From contig DATLFG010000028.1 in the NCBI GenBank assembly GCA_035524955.1, positions 91,388-155,387 on the forward strand: DNA of 64,000 nucleotides. The letters run 5' to 3'. Positions within the stretch are counted from its first letter, which is position 1. Each line of letters begins with the position of its first letter. Origin of the DNA: CAMLFJ01 sp035524955 (GTDB taxonomy: Bacteria; Methylomirabilota; Methylomirabilia; Rokubacteriales; CSP1-6). Under the pieces are notes generated by a model. The model worked only from the letters and a program-made list of their open reading frames with translations, was not told where the DNA came from and did not search any database. Of this stretch, positions 6,827-15,452 are shown one piece after another. Made by a program: the position numbers and the translations under genes.

Positions 6827-9136
6827 CTACCTGCCGAACCAGTCTCGGACTTTATCCCACCAGCGCTCGATCTGCTCCGTCACGGCGCCGCCGTGCTCCT
6901 CGCAGGGCGTGGGCTCGGTGCCGGCCAGGAACACCTCGGTGGCCACGAGTGGGCAGAACGCGGTGGCCCGCTGGCCGGTGGTCACGTCCACCTTCGCGCG
7001 CGTGATGCCGGCGGGTTCCGGGAACGCGCCGCCCGGGTAGATGTCGAGCGCCTGCCGCATGAACTCGGACCAGATCGGCAGCGCACCCTCCGAGCCGGAT
7101 AGGCCGGCCGGCACGCCGTCGTCGAAACCGACCCAGACGAGCGCGAGCAGATTGGGCGCGTAGCCGACGAACCACGCGTCCCGGCCCTCGTTGGTCGTCC
7201 CCGTCTTGCCGGCCACCGCGCCCAGCACCCCCGCCGCCCGCGCGGAGGCGGCGGTGCCCGCATTGATCACGCCTTCCAGCAGCGACGTGACCACGTATGC
7301 CTCGGGCGCGCCGATCACCGGGCGCGCTTCCCGGCTCGCGCTCCACAGCGCGCCCCCGCCCTCATCGGCCACGGCCTCCACCGCCCCGCCGGCGGGAGCC
7401 AGGCCGCCGTTGGCCAGCGGCAGGTACGCGCGCGCGAGAGCAAGCGGCGTGATCTCGAAGACGCCGAGGGTGAGCGCGGGAACGGGCTTGAGGTCCACCT
7501 CCACGCCCAGGGACCGCGCCGTCTCGATGACCACCGGCAGCCCCACCGTCTGGGCCAGCCGCACCGTCGCGGTATTCAGCGAGCCTTCCAGCGCCCGGCG
7601 CATCGTGACCGGCCCTTCGTAGTGGTCGTCGTAGTTCTTGGGCGTCCACGGCTTGCCGTCCACCATCACCGTGATCGGTGCATCCTCGACCAGCGAGGCG
7701 GCCGTGAATGGGGTCACGCCCTTGCGCGGCGTGAGCGCGGCCAGGTACACGAAGGGCTTGAACGCGCTGCCCGGCTGGCGCCGCGCGAGGACGGCCCGGT
7801 TGAACTGGCTCGACCGGTAGTCGCGGCCCCCGACGAGCGCGCGGATCTGTCCGGTGGCGGTGTCGAGCACGATCATCGCCACCTGCAGGCGCTCGTCCGG
7901 AGCCTTCCGCCGCAGCCGCGGGCGCGACGTCTCGAGACGGTCCAGGCCCTTCACCACTGCGGCCTCGGCCAGTCGCTGCAGGACCGGATCGAGCGTGGTG
8001 TACACGCGCACGCCGTGCAGGGCGGCCAGCTCGATGTCGGCGTTCCGCTCGAGCTCGGCACGCACGTGGTCGACAAAGTACGGCGCCATCAGCCCGTTCG
8101 CAACGGTCGGGCGCGCGCGCACCGGCTCCTTACGGGCTCGGCGGTAGTCGGCTTCCGAGATCTTGCCGAGGTCGCGCATGCGGGTCAGCACGACGTCGCG
8201 GCGCTCGCGCGCGCGCACCGGATTGCTGGCCGGGGAGTAGTTGTTGGGCGCGCGGATCATGCCGGCAAGCAGGGCCGCTTCCGGCAGCGTGACTTGGTGG
8301 ATCTCCTTGCCGAAATAGGCCCGCGTGGCGGCGCCCACCCCGCGGACCGCCGAGCCGCCCGCCTGACCGAGGTAGATCTCGTTGAGATAGGCCTCCAGGA
8401 TCTGGTCCTTCGTGTACCGCCACTCGAGCGCGGTCGAGAGCAGGGCCTCGTTGACCTTGCGCGCGAGCGTGCGCTCCGGATTGAGTAACCGGCTCTTGAC
8501 GAGCTGCTGGGTGATCGTGCTCCCGCCCTCGGCGACCCGCCCCTTCCGGACATTGGTCCATAGCGCGCGCAGGATCCCGCGGGGGTCCACCCCACCGTGC
8601 TCGAAGAAGCGCGCGTCCTCGGTGACGAGGACCGCGTTGCGGAGGACGGGCGGCACGTCGGCCAGGCGCACCGGACGGATGTTCTCGCCCATGTCCGCCC
8701 CCGCGCTGGCCAGCAACTCGGGGGGCAACGACACGCTCTGGATCGGGGCCCCACCCTGCCGGAGCCCGGTGATGCGGCCCCCGGACACGGCCAGCGTGAC
8801 CCGGCCCACTCCGGCACCCGCCACGTGAATGTCCCAGGCGCTCTCCGACCGCGAGAACTGCCCGGGCGCGCCGGCGCTCCGGGTCTCGCGATAGCCGATG
8901 CGGCTCAGGATCCCCGCCAGGTCCAGCGCGTCCACGTGGACGCCCGGCCGGAGCACCGGCGGGGCGGCGTAGAGCACGGTGGAGCGGCGCGCCTCGACGC
9001 GCTCGAAGCGCGAGAGGGCGCGCGCCGAGTAGATCGCGAGCCCGCCTGCGATCAGCACCAAGAGGCCCAGCAGGGCGCCCGCGAAGAGAGTCCGGCGGCG
9101 CAGGCGCCGGAACCGGCCCCTCATCCCGTCGGGCAT
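6827..9136 (-). CDS. mrcB: Bifunctional penicillin-binding protein, PBP1B-like
   Basis: This enzyme polymerises lipid II and cross-links peptidoglycan in the periplasm. In 769 residues it has an N-terminal membrane helix (about 17-38), a UB2H-like region (about 60-145, VHVDALDLAGILSRIGYRE) that points to PBP1B rather than PBP1A, and a GT51 glycosyltransferase with catalytic Glu in TEDARFFEHGG (about 173) and GGSTITQQLVK. A transpeptidase follows with Ser in PGSAFKP (about 455), the SLN motif, and AGKTGTTNEGRD (about 643). All catalytic motifs are intact. The 3' end is 9 bp from the converging PilZ gene. Confidence 0.95.
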   Translation of the reverse strand: MPDGMRGRFRRLRRRTLFAGALLGLLVLIAGGLAIYSARALSRFERVEARRSTVLYAAPPVLRPGVHVDALDLAGILSRIGYRETRSAGAPGQFSRSESAWDIHVAGAGVGRVTLAVSGGRITGLRQGGAPIQSVSLPPELLASAGADMGENIRPVRLADVPPVLRNAVLVTEDARFFEHGGVDPRGILRALWTNVRKGRVAEGGSTITQQLVKSRLLNPERTLARKVNEALLSTALEWRYTKDQILEAYLNEIYLGQAGGSAVRGVGAATRAYFGKEIHQVTLPEAALLAGMIRAPNNYSPASNPVRARERRDVVLTRMRDLGKISEADYRRARKEPVRARPTVANGLMAPYFVDHVRAELERNADIELAALHGVRVYTTLDPVLQRLAEAAVVKGLDRLETSRPRLRRKAPDERLQVAMIVLDTATGQIRALVGGRDYRSSQFNRAVLARRQPGSAFKPFVYLAALTPRKGVTPFTAASLVEDAPITVMVDGKPWTPKNYDDHYEGPVTMRRALEGSLNTATVRLAQTVGLPVVIETARSLGVEVDLKPVPALTLGVFEITPLALARAYLPLANGGLAPAGGAVEAVADEGGGALWSASREARPVIGAPEAYVVTSLLEGVINAGTAASARAAGVLGAVAGKTGTTNEGRDAWFVGYAPNLLALVWVGFDDGVPAGLSGSEGALPIWSEFMRQALDIYPGGAFPEPAGITRAKVDVTTGQRATAFCPLVATEVFLAGTEPTPCEEHGGAVTEQIERWWDKVRDWFGR

Positions 9137-9167
9137 CAGGCCTCCACGCGCACGATCGGGATACGGT

Positions 9168-9548
9168 CTAGGATCCGGCGCCTTTCCGCAGGGTGATCAT
9201 TACCAGCCGCGCGACCTCCGGATCGTCCGATAGCTCGATCACCGCGAAGTCGCCTACCCGCACGTCGGCCAGCGTGATCGTGCGGTTCAGGAACGCATCC
9301 TTCACGTCACGGCCGGCCTGGTTGCGCTGCGACACCAGCACCACCGCCTCGCGCGGCACCTGCACCCGCAGCGCGCGGCGCTCGCCGTTGGCGCCGAACT
9401 CGTCCAGCGTCAGGCTGCGCGCCTGTGCATCCACCGCGAGCACCGTGCCCGCGCGGCGCTCACCCGCCGGGACTAGGCCTGCCCAGGCCCCGACCAGACC
9501 GGCCAGCAGAGCGGCCCCCGCCAGCACCCGAAGCCCGGCGCGCGGCAT
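9168..9548 (-). CDS. Secreted or anchored hypothetical protein downstream of mlaC
   Basis: The 126-residue product starts with a hydrophobic leader (MPRAGLRVLAGAALLAGLVGAWAG). The remainder is a beta-rich region including GTVLAVDAQARSLTLDEFG and VRVGDFAVIELS, resembling small OB-like periplasmic domains. I know no named family for it. Its ATG lies 8 bp after the mlaC stop, so the two are probably co-transcribed. A longer frame starting at 9710 would run through mlaC and lacks a leader at its start, so it was not used. Confidence 0.65.
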   Translation of the reverse strand: MPRAGLRVLAGAALLAGLVGAWAGLVPAGERRAGTVLAVDAQARSLTLDEFGANGERRALRVQVPREAVVLVSQRNQAGRDVKDAFLNRTITLADVRVGDFAVIELSDDPEVARLVMITLRKGAGS

Positions 9549-9556
9549 GCGGGAGA

Positions 9557-10183
9557 TCACGACCGCGGGGTGGCCGGCGTCGCGACGTCGGCCGCCTTCA
9601 TCCTCCGGACCAACTCGGCGTACGAAGAGCTCTGGATGATCTTGTCGAACTGGGTCCGGTAGTTGTTGACCAAGCTTACGCCCTCGACAGAGACATCGTA
9701 CACGAGCCATCGATCTCCTCGCTCATGCATCCGGTAGTCCACCGGGACCTCGGTGCCTTGCTTGGTCACGAACCGGGTCCGCACGGTGGCGAGTCCGGCG
9801 TCCACCGATTCGCCCGCGTAGGTGATCCGCTCGCCGCTGTACCGCTCGATCTTCGAGATGTAGGCGCGCTCGATCAGGTCGGTGAAGAGCCGCGTGAACT
9901 CCTGCCGGTCCTTCTCCGACAGGCCCTGCCAGTGCCGGCCGAGCGCCCGCTTGGCCGTCTCCGTGAAGTCGAAGACGACCTCGGCCTCCTTCCGGATGGC
10001 GGCCCGGCGATCCCGGGCCCGGGCCTGGACCCGCAGCCCCGGATCCTCGAGCACCCGGACGATCTGGTCGACGGAGGCCTTGAGCTGATCCGTCGGGGCT
10101 CCGGCGCGGGCGGGCGCCGGGGCCCCGACCGCCAGCCCGGTCACTGCGACCAGGATCACACAAGGGACGAGGCGAAGTCGCAT
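9557..10183 (-). CDS. mlaC: MlaC-type periplasmic phospholipid-binding protein
   Basis: MlaC proteins shuttle phospholipids across the periplasm between the outer membrane and the MlaFEDB transporter. The 208-residue protein has a signal peptide (about 1-27, ending ARA/G) and the family's helical core: EVVFDFTETAKRALGRHWQGLSEKDRQEFTRLFTDLI and a C-terminal DRWLVYDVSVEGVSLVNNYRTQF block. Length and motifs fit the Ttg2D/MlaC family. No mlaD, mlaE or mlaF lies in the window, so its partners must be encoded elsewhere. Only a small secreted protein follows it. Confidence 0.9.
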   Translation of the reverse strand: MRLRLVPCVILVAVTGLAVGAPAPARAGAPTDQLKASVDQIVRVLEDPGLRVQARARDRRAAIRKEAEVVFDFTETAKRALGRHWQGLSEKDRQEFTRLFTDLIERAYISKIERYSGERITYAGESVDAGLATVRTRFVTKQGTEVPVDYRMHERGDRWLVYDVSVEGVSLVNNYRTQFDKIIQSSSYAELVRRMKAADVATPATPRS

Positions 10184-10187
10184 TCAA

Positions 10188-10538
10188 TCAGGCCGCGCGG
10201 CCGACCGGGTTCACCGCGATATGGTCCTCGATTCGGAAATCCGAGCGGCTCCGGCCGACCTCCCGCATCGCCACGTCCACCGCGGCCTCTCGCAGCTCAG
10301 GGCGAGGCACCGCGCCCGTGATCTCGACCACGAGCGGCGAGCCTTTCCACAGCGGCAGATGCGCGGTCGGCGTCAGCGGCAGCCCGGCGAGGGTCGCGTC
10401 CATCAGGAGCGCGTCGGACACTCTCGCCTGGGCCGCGACGGCTTCTTCCTCACGCTTGCGTTTGAGGTCGTAGAGCTTGACGGCCAGCCCCAGCAGCACG
10501 GCCAGGAGCAGCAAGATCGCGACGACGAGAATTTCCAT
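10188..10538 (-). CDS. Membrane-anchored protein with a BON-like C-terminus
   Basis: The 116-residue protein has one N-terminal transmembrane helix (MEILVVAILLLLAVLLGLAVKLY), a charged linker, and a C-terminal region (LVVEITGAVPRPELREAAVDVAMREVG) whose alternating pattern recalls BON domains. The ATG at 10538 has a good GGAGGTGACC ribosome site. It ends just before mlaC and shares its direction, so it could form an operon with the lipid-carrier genes. The BON assignment rests on pattern only. Confidence 0.6.
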   Translation of the reverse strand: MEILVVAILLLLAVLLGLAVKLYDLKRKREEEAVAAQARVSDALLMDATLAGLPLTPTAHLPLWKGSPLVVEITGAVPRPELREAAVDVAMREVGRSRSDFRIEDHIAVNPVGRAA

Positions 10539-10655
10539 GGCGGTCACCTCCCTGCGCCCCGAGGACTGCATCGCGCATGCCAGCGGAACTCTCTTGTCGC
10601 CACCGCCAAGTCCTCCCTCCGTAAGCCCGGCGGGGCGTCCATGGAACCCGTCTCA

Positions 10656-10675
10656 CCGACCGAGTAGGAATTTCC
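10656..10675 (-). promoter_or_regulatory. Candidate regulatory motif, copy 1
   Basis: Read on the minus strand this is GGAAATTCCTACTCGGTCGG, lying about 120 bp upstream of the membrane protein gene at 10538. Similar elements occur at 11394-11431 and, more weakly, at 30069-30084. It could be a promoter or operator; no binding protein is known. Confidence 0.35.
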
Positions 10676-10722
10676 ATGCCGACCGTGTAAACGCTTCCAG
10701 ACGCGCGCCCGCGCGCGGCGCG

Positions 10723-11337
10723 TCATCGCGCGCCCTCCGGGGTTGCGTCCAGGGCCGAATCGGCGGCGAGCACTTCCCGCGCGATGTCGGCCAGGCGCTG
10801 GCGCGAGTCCATCGCCTGCCGCCGCAGCCACCGGAACGCCTCCGCCTCGCTGAGCCGGCGGTCGGTCATCAGCTTGCCCTTGGCCCGGTCCACGAGCGGC
10901 CGGTCGGCGCGCGCCTGGTGCAGCCGCCGCATCTCGCGGAACCGCGCGAGAGCCAGGTCGAGCGTCGGGGCAAGCTCCGCGGCCCGCAGCGGCTTCAGCA
11001 TGAAGCCCATCACGCCGGCGCGATTCGCCTGTTTGACCACGCGCTGGCCGGTGTCGCGCGTGAACAGCACGGCCGGACAGTCGAGCCGGGCGGTGATCCG
11101 CGGCATCAGCACGGACTCGCCCACCCCTTCGAGGCTCGGCGCCATGATCACGACATCGGCCCGCGTCTCCTTCATCACCGCGACCGCGTCGAGCCGCAGC
11201 GGCGCCTCGACCGCCACCACGCCGCCCGCGTCCTCGACCGCCGCGCGGAGCAACGCGCGCCACGAGAAATCGGCCTCGAGAATTGCCACCCGCCATCGGG
11301 GCGGATCGTTCCGGAACATGCCACGGATCGCGCGCAT
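10723..11337 (-). CDS. ANTAR-domain response regulator with degenerate receiver
   Basis: The 204-residue protein has a receiver-like N-terminus (about 15-130) and a C-terminal ANTAR domain (about 140-195: LVDRAKGKLMTDRRLSEAEAFRWLRRQAM), which binds tandem hairpins in nascent RNA to prevent termination, as in AmiR and NasT. In the receiver the usual phosphoacceptor segment reads VVIMAPSLEG, with Ala where Asp is expected, while FTRD and LKP remain. It is therefore probably not phosphorylated and may respond to ligand or protein binding. A good ribosome site (CAGGGGG) precedes the ATG at 11337. Confidence 0.85.
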   Translation of the reverse strand: MRAIRGMFRNDPPRWRVAILEADFSWRALLRAAVEDAGGVVAVEAPLRLDAVAVMKETRADVVIMAPSLEGVGESVLMPRITARLDCPAVLFTRDTGQRVVKQANRAGVMGFMLKPLRAAELAPTLDLALARFREMRRLHQARADRPLVDRAKGKLMTDRRLSEAEAFRWLRRQAMDSRQRLADIAREVLAADSALDATPEGAR

Positions 11338-11393
11338 GAGAACCCCCTGAGCGGCCCGCCCGTCGCAACCTGCGTGCCAAGCCCTCCGCGGCC

Positions 11394-11431
11394 GGTCCGG
11401 TAAGAATTCCCAGACCCGGTAGGGAATTTCG
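11394..11431 (-). promoter_or_regulatory. Candidate regulatory motif, two tandem copies
   Basis: Two 19-bp units lie head to tail at 11394-11412 and 11413-11431. On the plus strand they begin GGTCCGGTAAGAATTCCC and GACCCGGTAGGGAATTTCG. They sit in the divergent gap between the ANTAR gene and the SPOR-like gene and resemble the element at 10656. They may be paired operator sites or overlapping promoters for one or both genes. Confidence 0.4.
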
Positions 11432-11528
11432 TCCCCGCCGAGACCTCGCCCGGTGTCCCATCCGCGCCTGGAACGATGGACTCGCGTCGCGAGAGCCGTG
11501 GCACGTCGCTTGCCTCCTCCGGAGGTTC

Positions 11529-12383
11529 ATGCTCCGATTGAAGGGCGAACCTTACGACGAGATCCGCAACGACGAGGCGCTGCCGGAGCCGTCCGACTCC
11601 ATCATCGGCGAGGACGAGTTCTCGGAAGTCGGGATCGCGGAGGACGACGCGGACGAGGCCACCGACGCCTTCTTGCCCCCGGTGCCCGGGCCGGTGATCG
11701 CCGCCGCTACCTTCGTCCCCACGTTCCTGGCGATCTTCTTCGGCCTGAGCTATCTGCTGGGTGGCGGCGTGCCGACGGCGGGCACGGCGGGCCCCTCGGC
11801 ACCCTCGACCACCGCGCGGGCCACGTGGGACCCGGGCAGCCAGGCGAGCCCATCGCCTTTCGAGGCGCTGCGCGACCCGTTCGCGGCGCCGCCGCCGCTC
11901 GACGTGCCCGCAACGAGCGCACCCGCGGCGCGCCCGAACGATCCCCCGAGGGATCCGAGAAACGAACAGCGAGAGCCGGCCCGCCCGAGCGACCCGCGCG
12001 AGCCGTCACGGGGATGGAGCGTCGAAGATTCCACACGGCCGGCGATCGAGGCGAGCGGCCCGACGCTGCCGCCCGCGCAGCCACGCGCGGCCATACCCCC
12101 GTCATCGCCACCGCGCGCGACACCCCCCGCCGAGGCGCCCCGCCAGCCCCAGGCTGCCGTGCTGACCACGTCGCCGGAGGTACCGCGGACGGCGGAGGCG
12201 CGCGGGAGCGGGCGCGACTGGACCCCAGCGGCCGCGTTCGCGGACCGGGAGGCGGCTGGTCGCCTGGCCAGCAGCATCCAGCAGCAGGGGTATCCCGTGG
12301 AGATCCGGCAGGACCGCGGGGCCACGCGGCCCTGGGTCGTGTGGATCGGCGCCCAGCCGCGTGGCGGCGAGCGCCGCCGCTAG
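11529..12383 (+). CDS. Single-pass membrane protein with SPOR-like C-terminus
   Basis: The 284-residue protein has an acidic N-terminus, one transmembrane helix at about 57-77 (IAAATFVPTFLAIFFGLSYLL), a long Pro/Ala/Arg-rich linker, and a C-terminal block (AAFADREAAGRLASSIQQQGYPVEIRQDRG...WVVWIG). That block matches the pattern of SPOR domains, which bind denuded septal glycan. This suggests an FtsN-like or sporulation-related-repeat envelope protein, but the domain is short and the call is tentative. CCTCCGGAGG immediately precedes the ATG. Confidence 0.6.
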   Translation: MLRLKGEPYDEIRNDEALPEPSDSIIGEDEFSEVGIAEDDADEATDAFLPPVPGPVIAAATFVPTFLAIFFGLSYLLGGGVPTAGTAGPSAPSTTARATWDPGSQASPSPFEALRDPFAAPPPLDVPATSAPAARPNDPPRDPRNEQREPARPSDPREPSRGWSVEDSTRPAIEASGPTLPPAQPRAAIPPSSPPRATPPAEAPRQPQAAVLTTSPEVPRTAEARGSGRDWTPAAAFADREAAGRLASSIQQQGYPVEIRQDRGATRPWVVWIGAQPRGGERRR

Positions 12384-12390
12384 CTTCGCC

Positions 12391-13761
<1,371 letters not shown>

Positions 13762-13892
13762 GGTCGTCCCCTTCTCGGGAGGCCGGGTGGATTCAGGATG
13801 GAGGCCGTCCGGGTCGTCGCGGCCTAGGCTGCAATCGATATGCCCTCGCCAATCCCACGGGGCAACCCCCCTGGTCGAGTGACATAATATCC

Positions 13893-13912
13893 CGTAATAC
13901 ATGTATGTTACG
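13893..13912. promoter_or_regulatory. AT-rich inverted repeat upstream of the NtrC-type gene
   Basis: Within an unusually AT-rich stretch (about 13881-13935), CGTAA at 13893-13897 and TTACG at 13908-13912 flank the palindrome TACATGTA. A TATTAT read on the minus strand at 13884-13889 could be a -10 box for the regulator gene. The arrangement looks like an operator overlapping a promoter. The protein that binds it is unknown. Confidence 0.4.
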
Positions 13913-13986
13913 AGACATATATAAACTTTTACTCGAACTTCTCTCGGCAACGGCGGGAGCGGGATCGGGAAGATCCTACCGTGTAA

Positions 13987-14436
13987 CTATGGCCGGCCCC
14001 AGTCGATGTCGAGAAGAGCCAACCCGGTGGCCGGGTCGATCCTCCGCTGGAGAGTGGTGGGCGACTCGAGAATCATCACCTCGAGGGTCGGCTCCACCGC
14101 GCCTCCCAAGAGATGGCCCCCGAGGGCACTCCCATCGTACCGGGCGACCACCACGTGGGCATGCACCTGCGGCTCGCCCGCGGCGAGCGCCACGTTGCCC
14201 ACCAGCGAAACCACCTCGACCTGCTCCCTGATGACCCGCCGGGCATAGTCGCGCCGGGCCCGGTCGAAGAAGCCCAGGATCACCCCGGAGAAGGCCCCGA
14301 TCCCGGTCAACGAGGCGCCGGACAGATCGAACCGCTTGGCGGCCGCCGTGAGGGCCTCCACGGGGTCGTCGCCACGATCACACACCATGACGAATCGGCG
14401 GCGACCCTCGACGTCATCCAACTGCTGGATCTTCAT
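13987..14436 (-). CDS. PPC/DUF296 domain protein
   Basis: The 149-residue protein is a single PPC (plant and prokaryote conserved, DUF296) domain. It shows GASLTGIGAFSGVILGFFD, then QVHAHVVVARYDGSALGGHLLGG, the metal-binding HxH region and glycine motif typical of the family. Bacterial members form trimers and are often linked to DNA binding or small-molecule sensing, but a specific role is unproven. GGGAGGAGC precedes the ATG at 14436. It is transcribed away from the trehalose island. Confidence 0.88.
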   Translation of the reverse strand: MKIQQLDDVEGRRRFVMVCDRGDDPVEALTAAAKRFDLSGASLTGIGAFSGVILGFFDRARRDYARRVIREQVEVVSLVGNVALAAGEPQVHAHVVVARYDGSALGGHLLGGAVEPTLEVMILESPTTLQRRIDPATGLALLDIDWGRP

Positions 14437-14610
14437 GTCCGGCTCCTCCCGGCAAGAGTCCTCAGGCCCGCTCCGCCATCACTGCAGGGACGCGGCGGCA
14501 AGCCCCGTGCCACGCGCCGCGCGTGAGCCAGCACGCCGCCAAACGGTCGAAAAGCCGCGAGCCCGCGCGGCCGGCTCACGCGTCGGAAGCCCGCCCAGGT
14601 GCGCACAACC

Positions 14611-14639
14611 GGTAACCGTTACCGACGACCCCCGGTAAC
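14611..14639. promoter_or_regulatory. Cluster of GGTAAC half-sites
   Basis: The 307-bp gap 14437-14743 separates the divergent PPC and membrane-protein genes. The only structure I see in it is GGTAAC at 14611-14616, its inverse GTTACC at 14618-14623, and a further GGTAAC at 14634-14639. The first two form a near-perfect palindrome, and the third is 23 bp from the first. This could be an operator controlling one or both genes. Confidence 0.35.
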
Positions 14640-14743
14640 GCCGACCCGACTCGTCGTCGGGCCCACCAGCCTTTCTGGGGCCTTGCTCGCGTGATACCGT
14701 GAAGCATTCCCGCACCGCAACGGGATGGAAGGAGGCGCGGATC

Positions 14744-15448
14744 ATGACGGACATGTGGGGTGATCTCGTGTGGGCCGCTCTCGCGGATCTGAAGACGAGG
14801 CTGGTCCTGGTGTTGCCGGGCGTCCTGGCGATGCTGACGTTGGCCGTCGTCGGCCTCGCCGCGGCCTGGCTCGCCGCGCGCGTGACGCGGCGGGTGGCCC
14901 AGGCGGTGGCCTTCGACCGTCGCGCCGAGAGCTGGGGCATCGTCTCGCAGCTCGGCCGCGCGGGCGTGCGCCGGCCGCCTTCACAGGTGCTGGCCCTGGT
15001 CGTCTTCTGGAGCATCCTCGTCCTCTTCCTGTCCATGGCCATCGATGCGCTGGCGATTCCGGGCACCGGGCGGCTCACGGAGTTCGTGTTCGCGTGGGTC
15101 CCCCGGGTCATGGGCGCGGCCCTGATCCTGCTCGTCGGCTGGCTCGTGGCCAATTTCCTGGGCGAGGGCGTCCTGATCGCGGCGGTGAATGCGCGCCTCC
15201 CGGAGGCGCGCCTGCTTGCCCGCACGATCCGCTGGGGCGTGCTGCTCTTCGCGAGCGCCACCGCGATCACCCACCTCGGCATCGGCAAGGAAATGGTCCT
15301 GGTGGCCTTCGGCATCACCTTCGGCGGCCTGATCTTCGCCCTGGCGCTGGCCTTCGGTCTCGGGGGCCGCGCGCTGGCCCGCCAGATCCTCGAGCGACAT
15401 CTGCGCAACCGCGAGCCGCATCCGCGGGAGACCCTGACCCACCTCTAG
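14744..15448 (+). CDS. Multi-pass membrane protein, MscS-associated TM helix type
   Basis: This 234-residue protein has about four to five membrane segments, including VLPGVLAMLTLAVVGLAAAWLAA, VLALVVFWSILVLFLSMAI and VMGAALILLVGWLVANFL. A glycine-rich final helix (VAFGITFGGLIFALALAFGLGGRALA) resembles the pore-lining region of mechanosensitive channels. The cytoplasmic beta domain of MscS is missing, so it is not a standard channel. The ATG at 14744 has a GGAAGGAGG ribosome site. It ends 4 bp before treY and could link osmotic sensing to trehalose synthesis. Confidence 0.75.
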   Translation: MTDMWGDLVWAALADLKTRLVLVLPGVLAMLTLAVVGLAAAWLAARVTRRVAQAVAFDRRAESWGIVSQLGRAGVRRPPSQVLALVVFWSILVLFLSMAIDALAIPGTGRLTEFVFAWVPRVMGAALILLVGWLVANFLGEGVLIAAVNARLPEARLLARTIRWGVLLFASATAITHLGIGKEMVLVAFGITFGGLIFALALAFGLGGRALARQILERHLRNREPHPRETLTHL

Positions 15449-15452
15449 CCGC

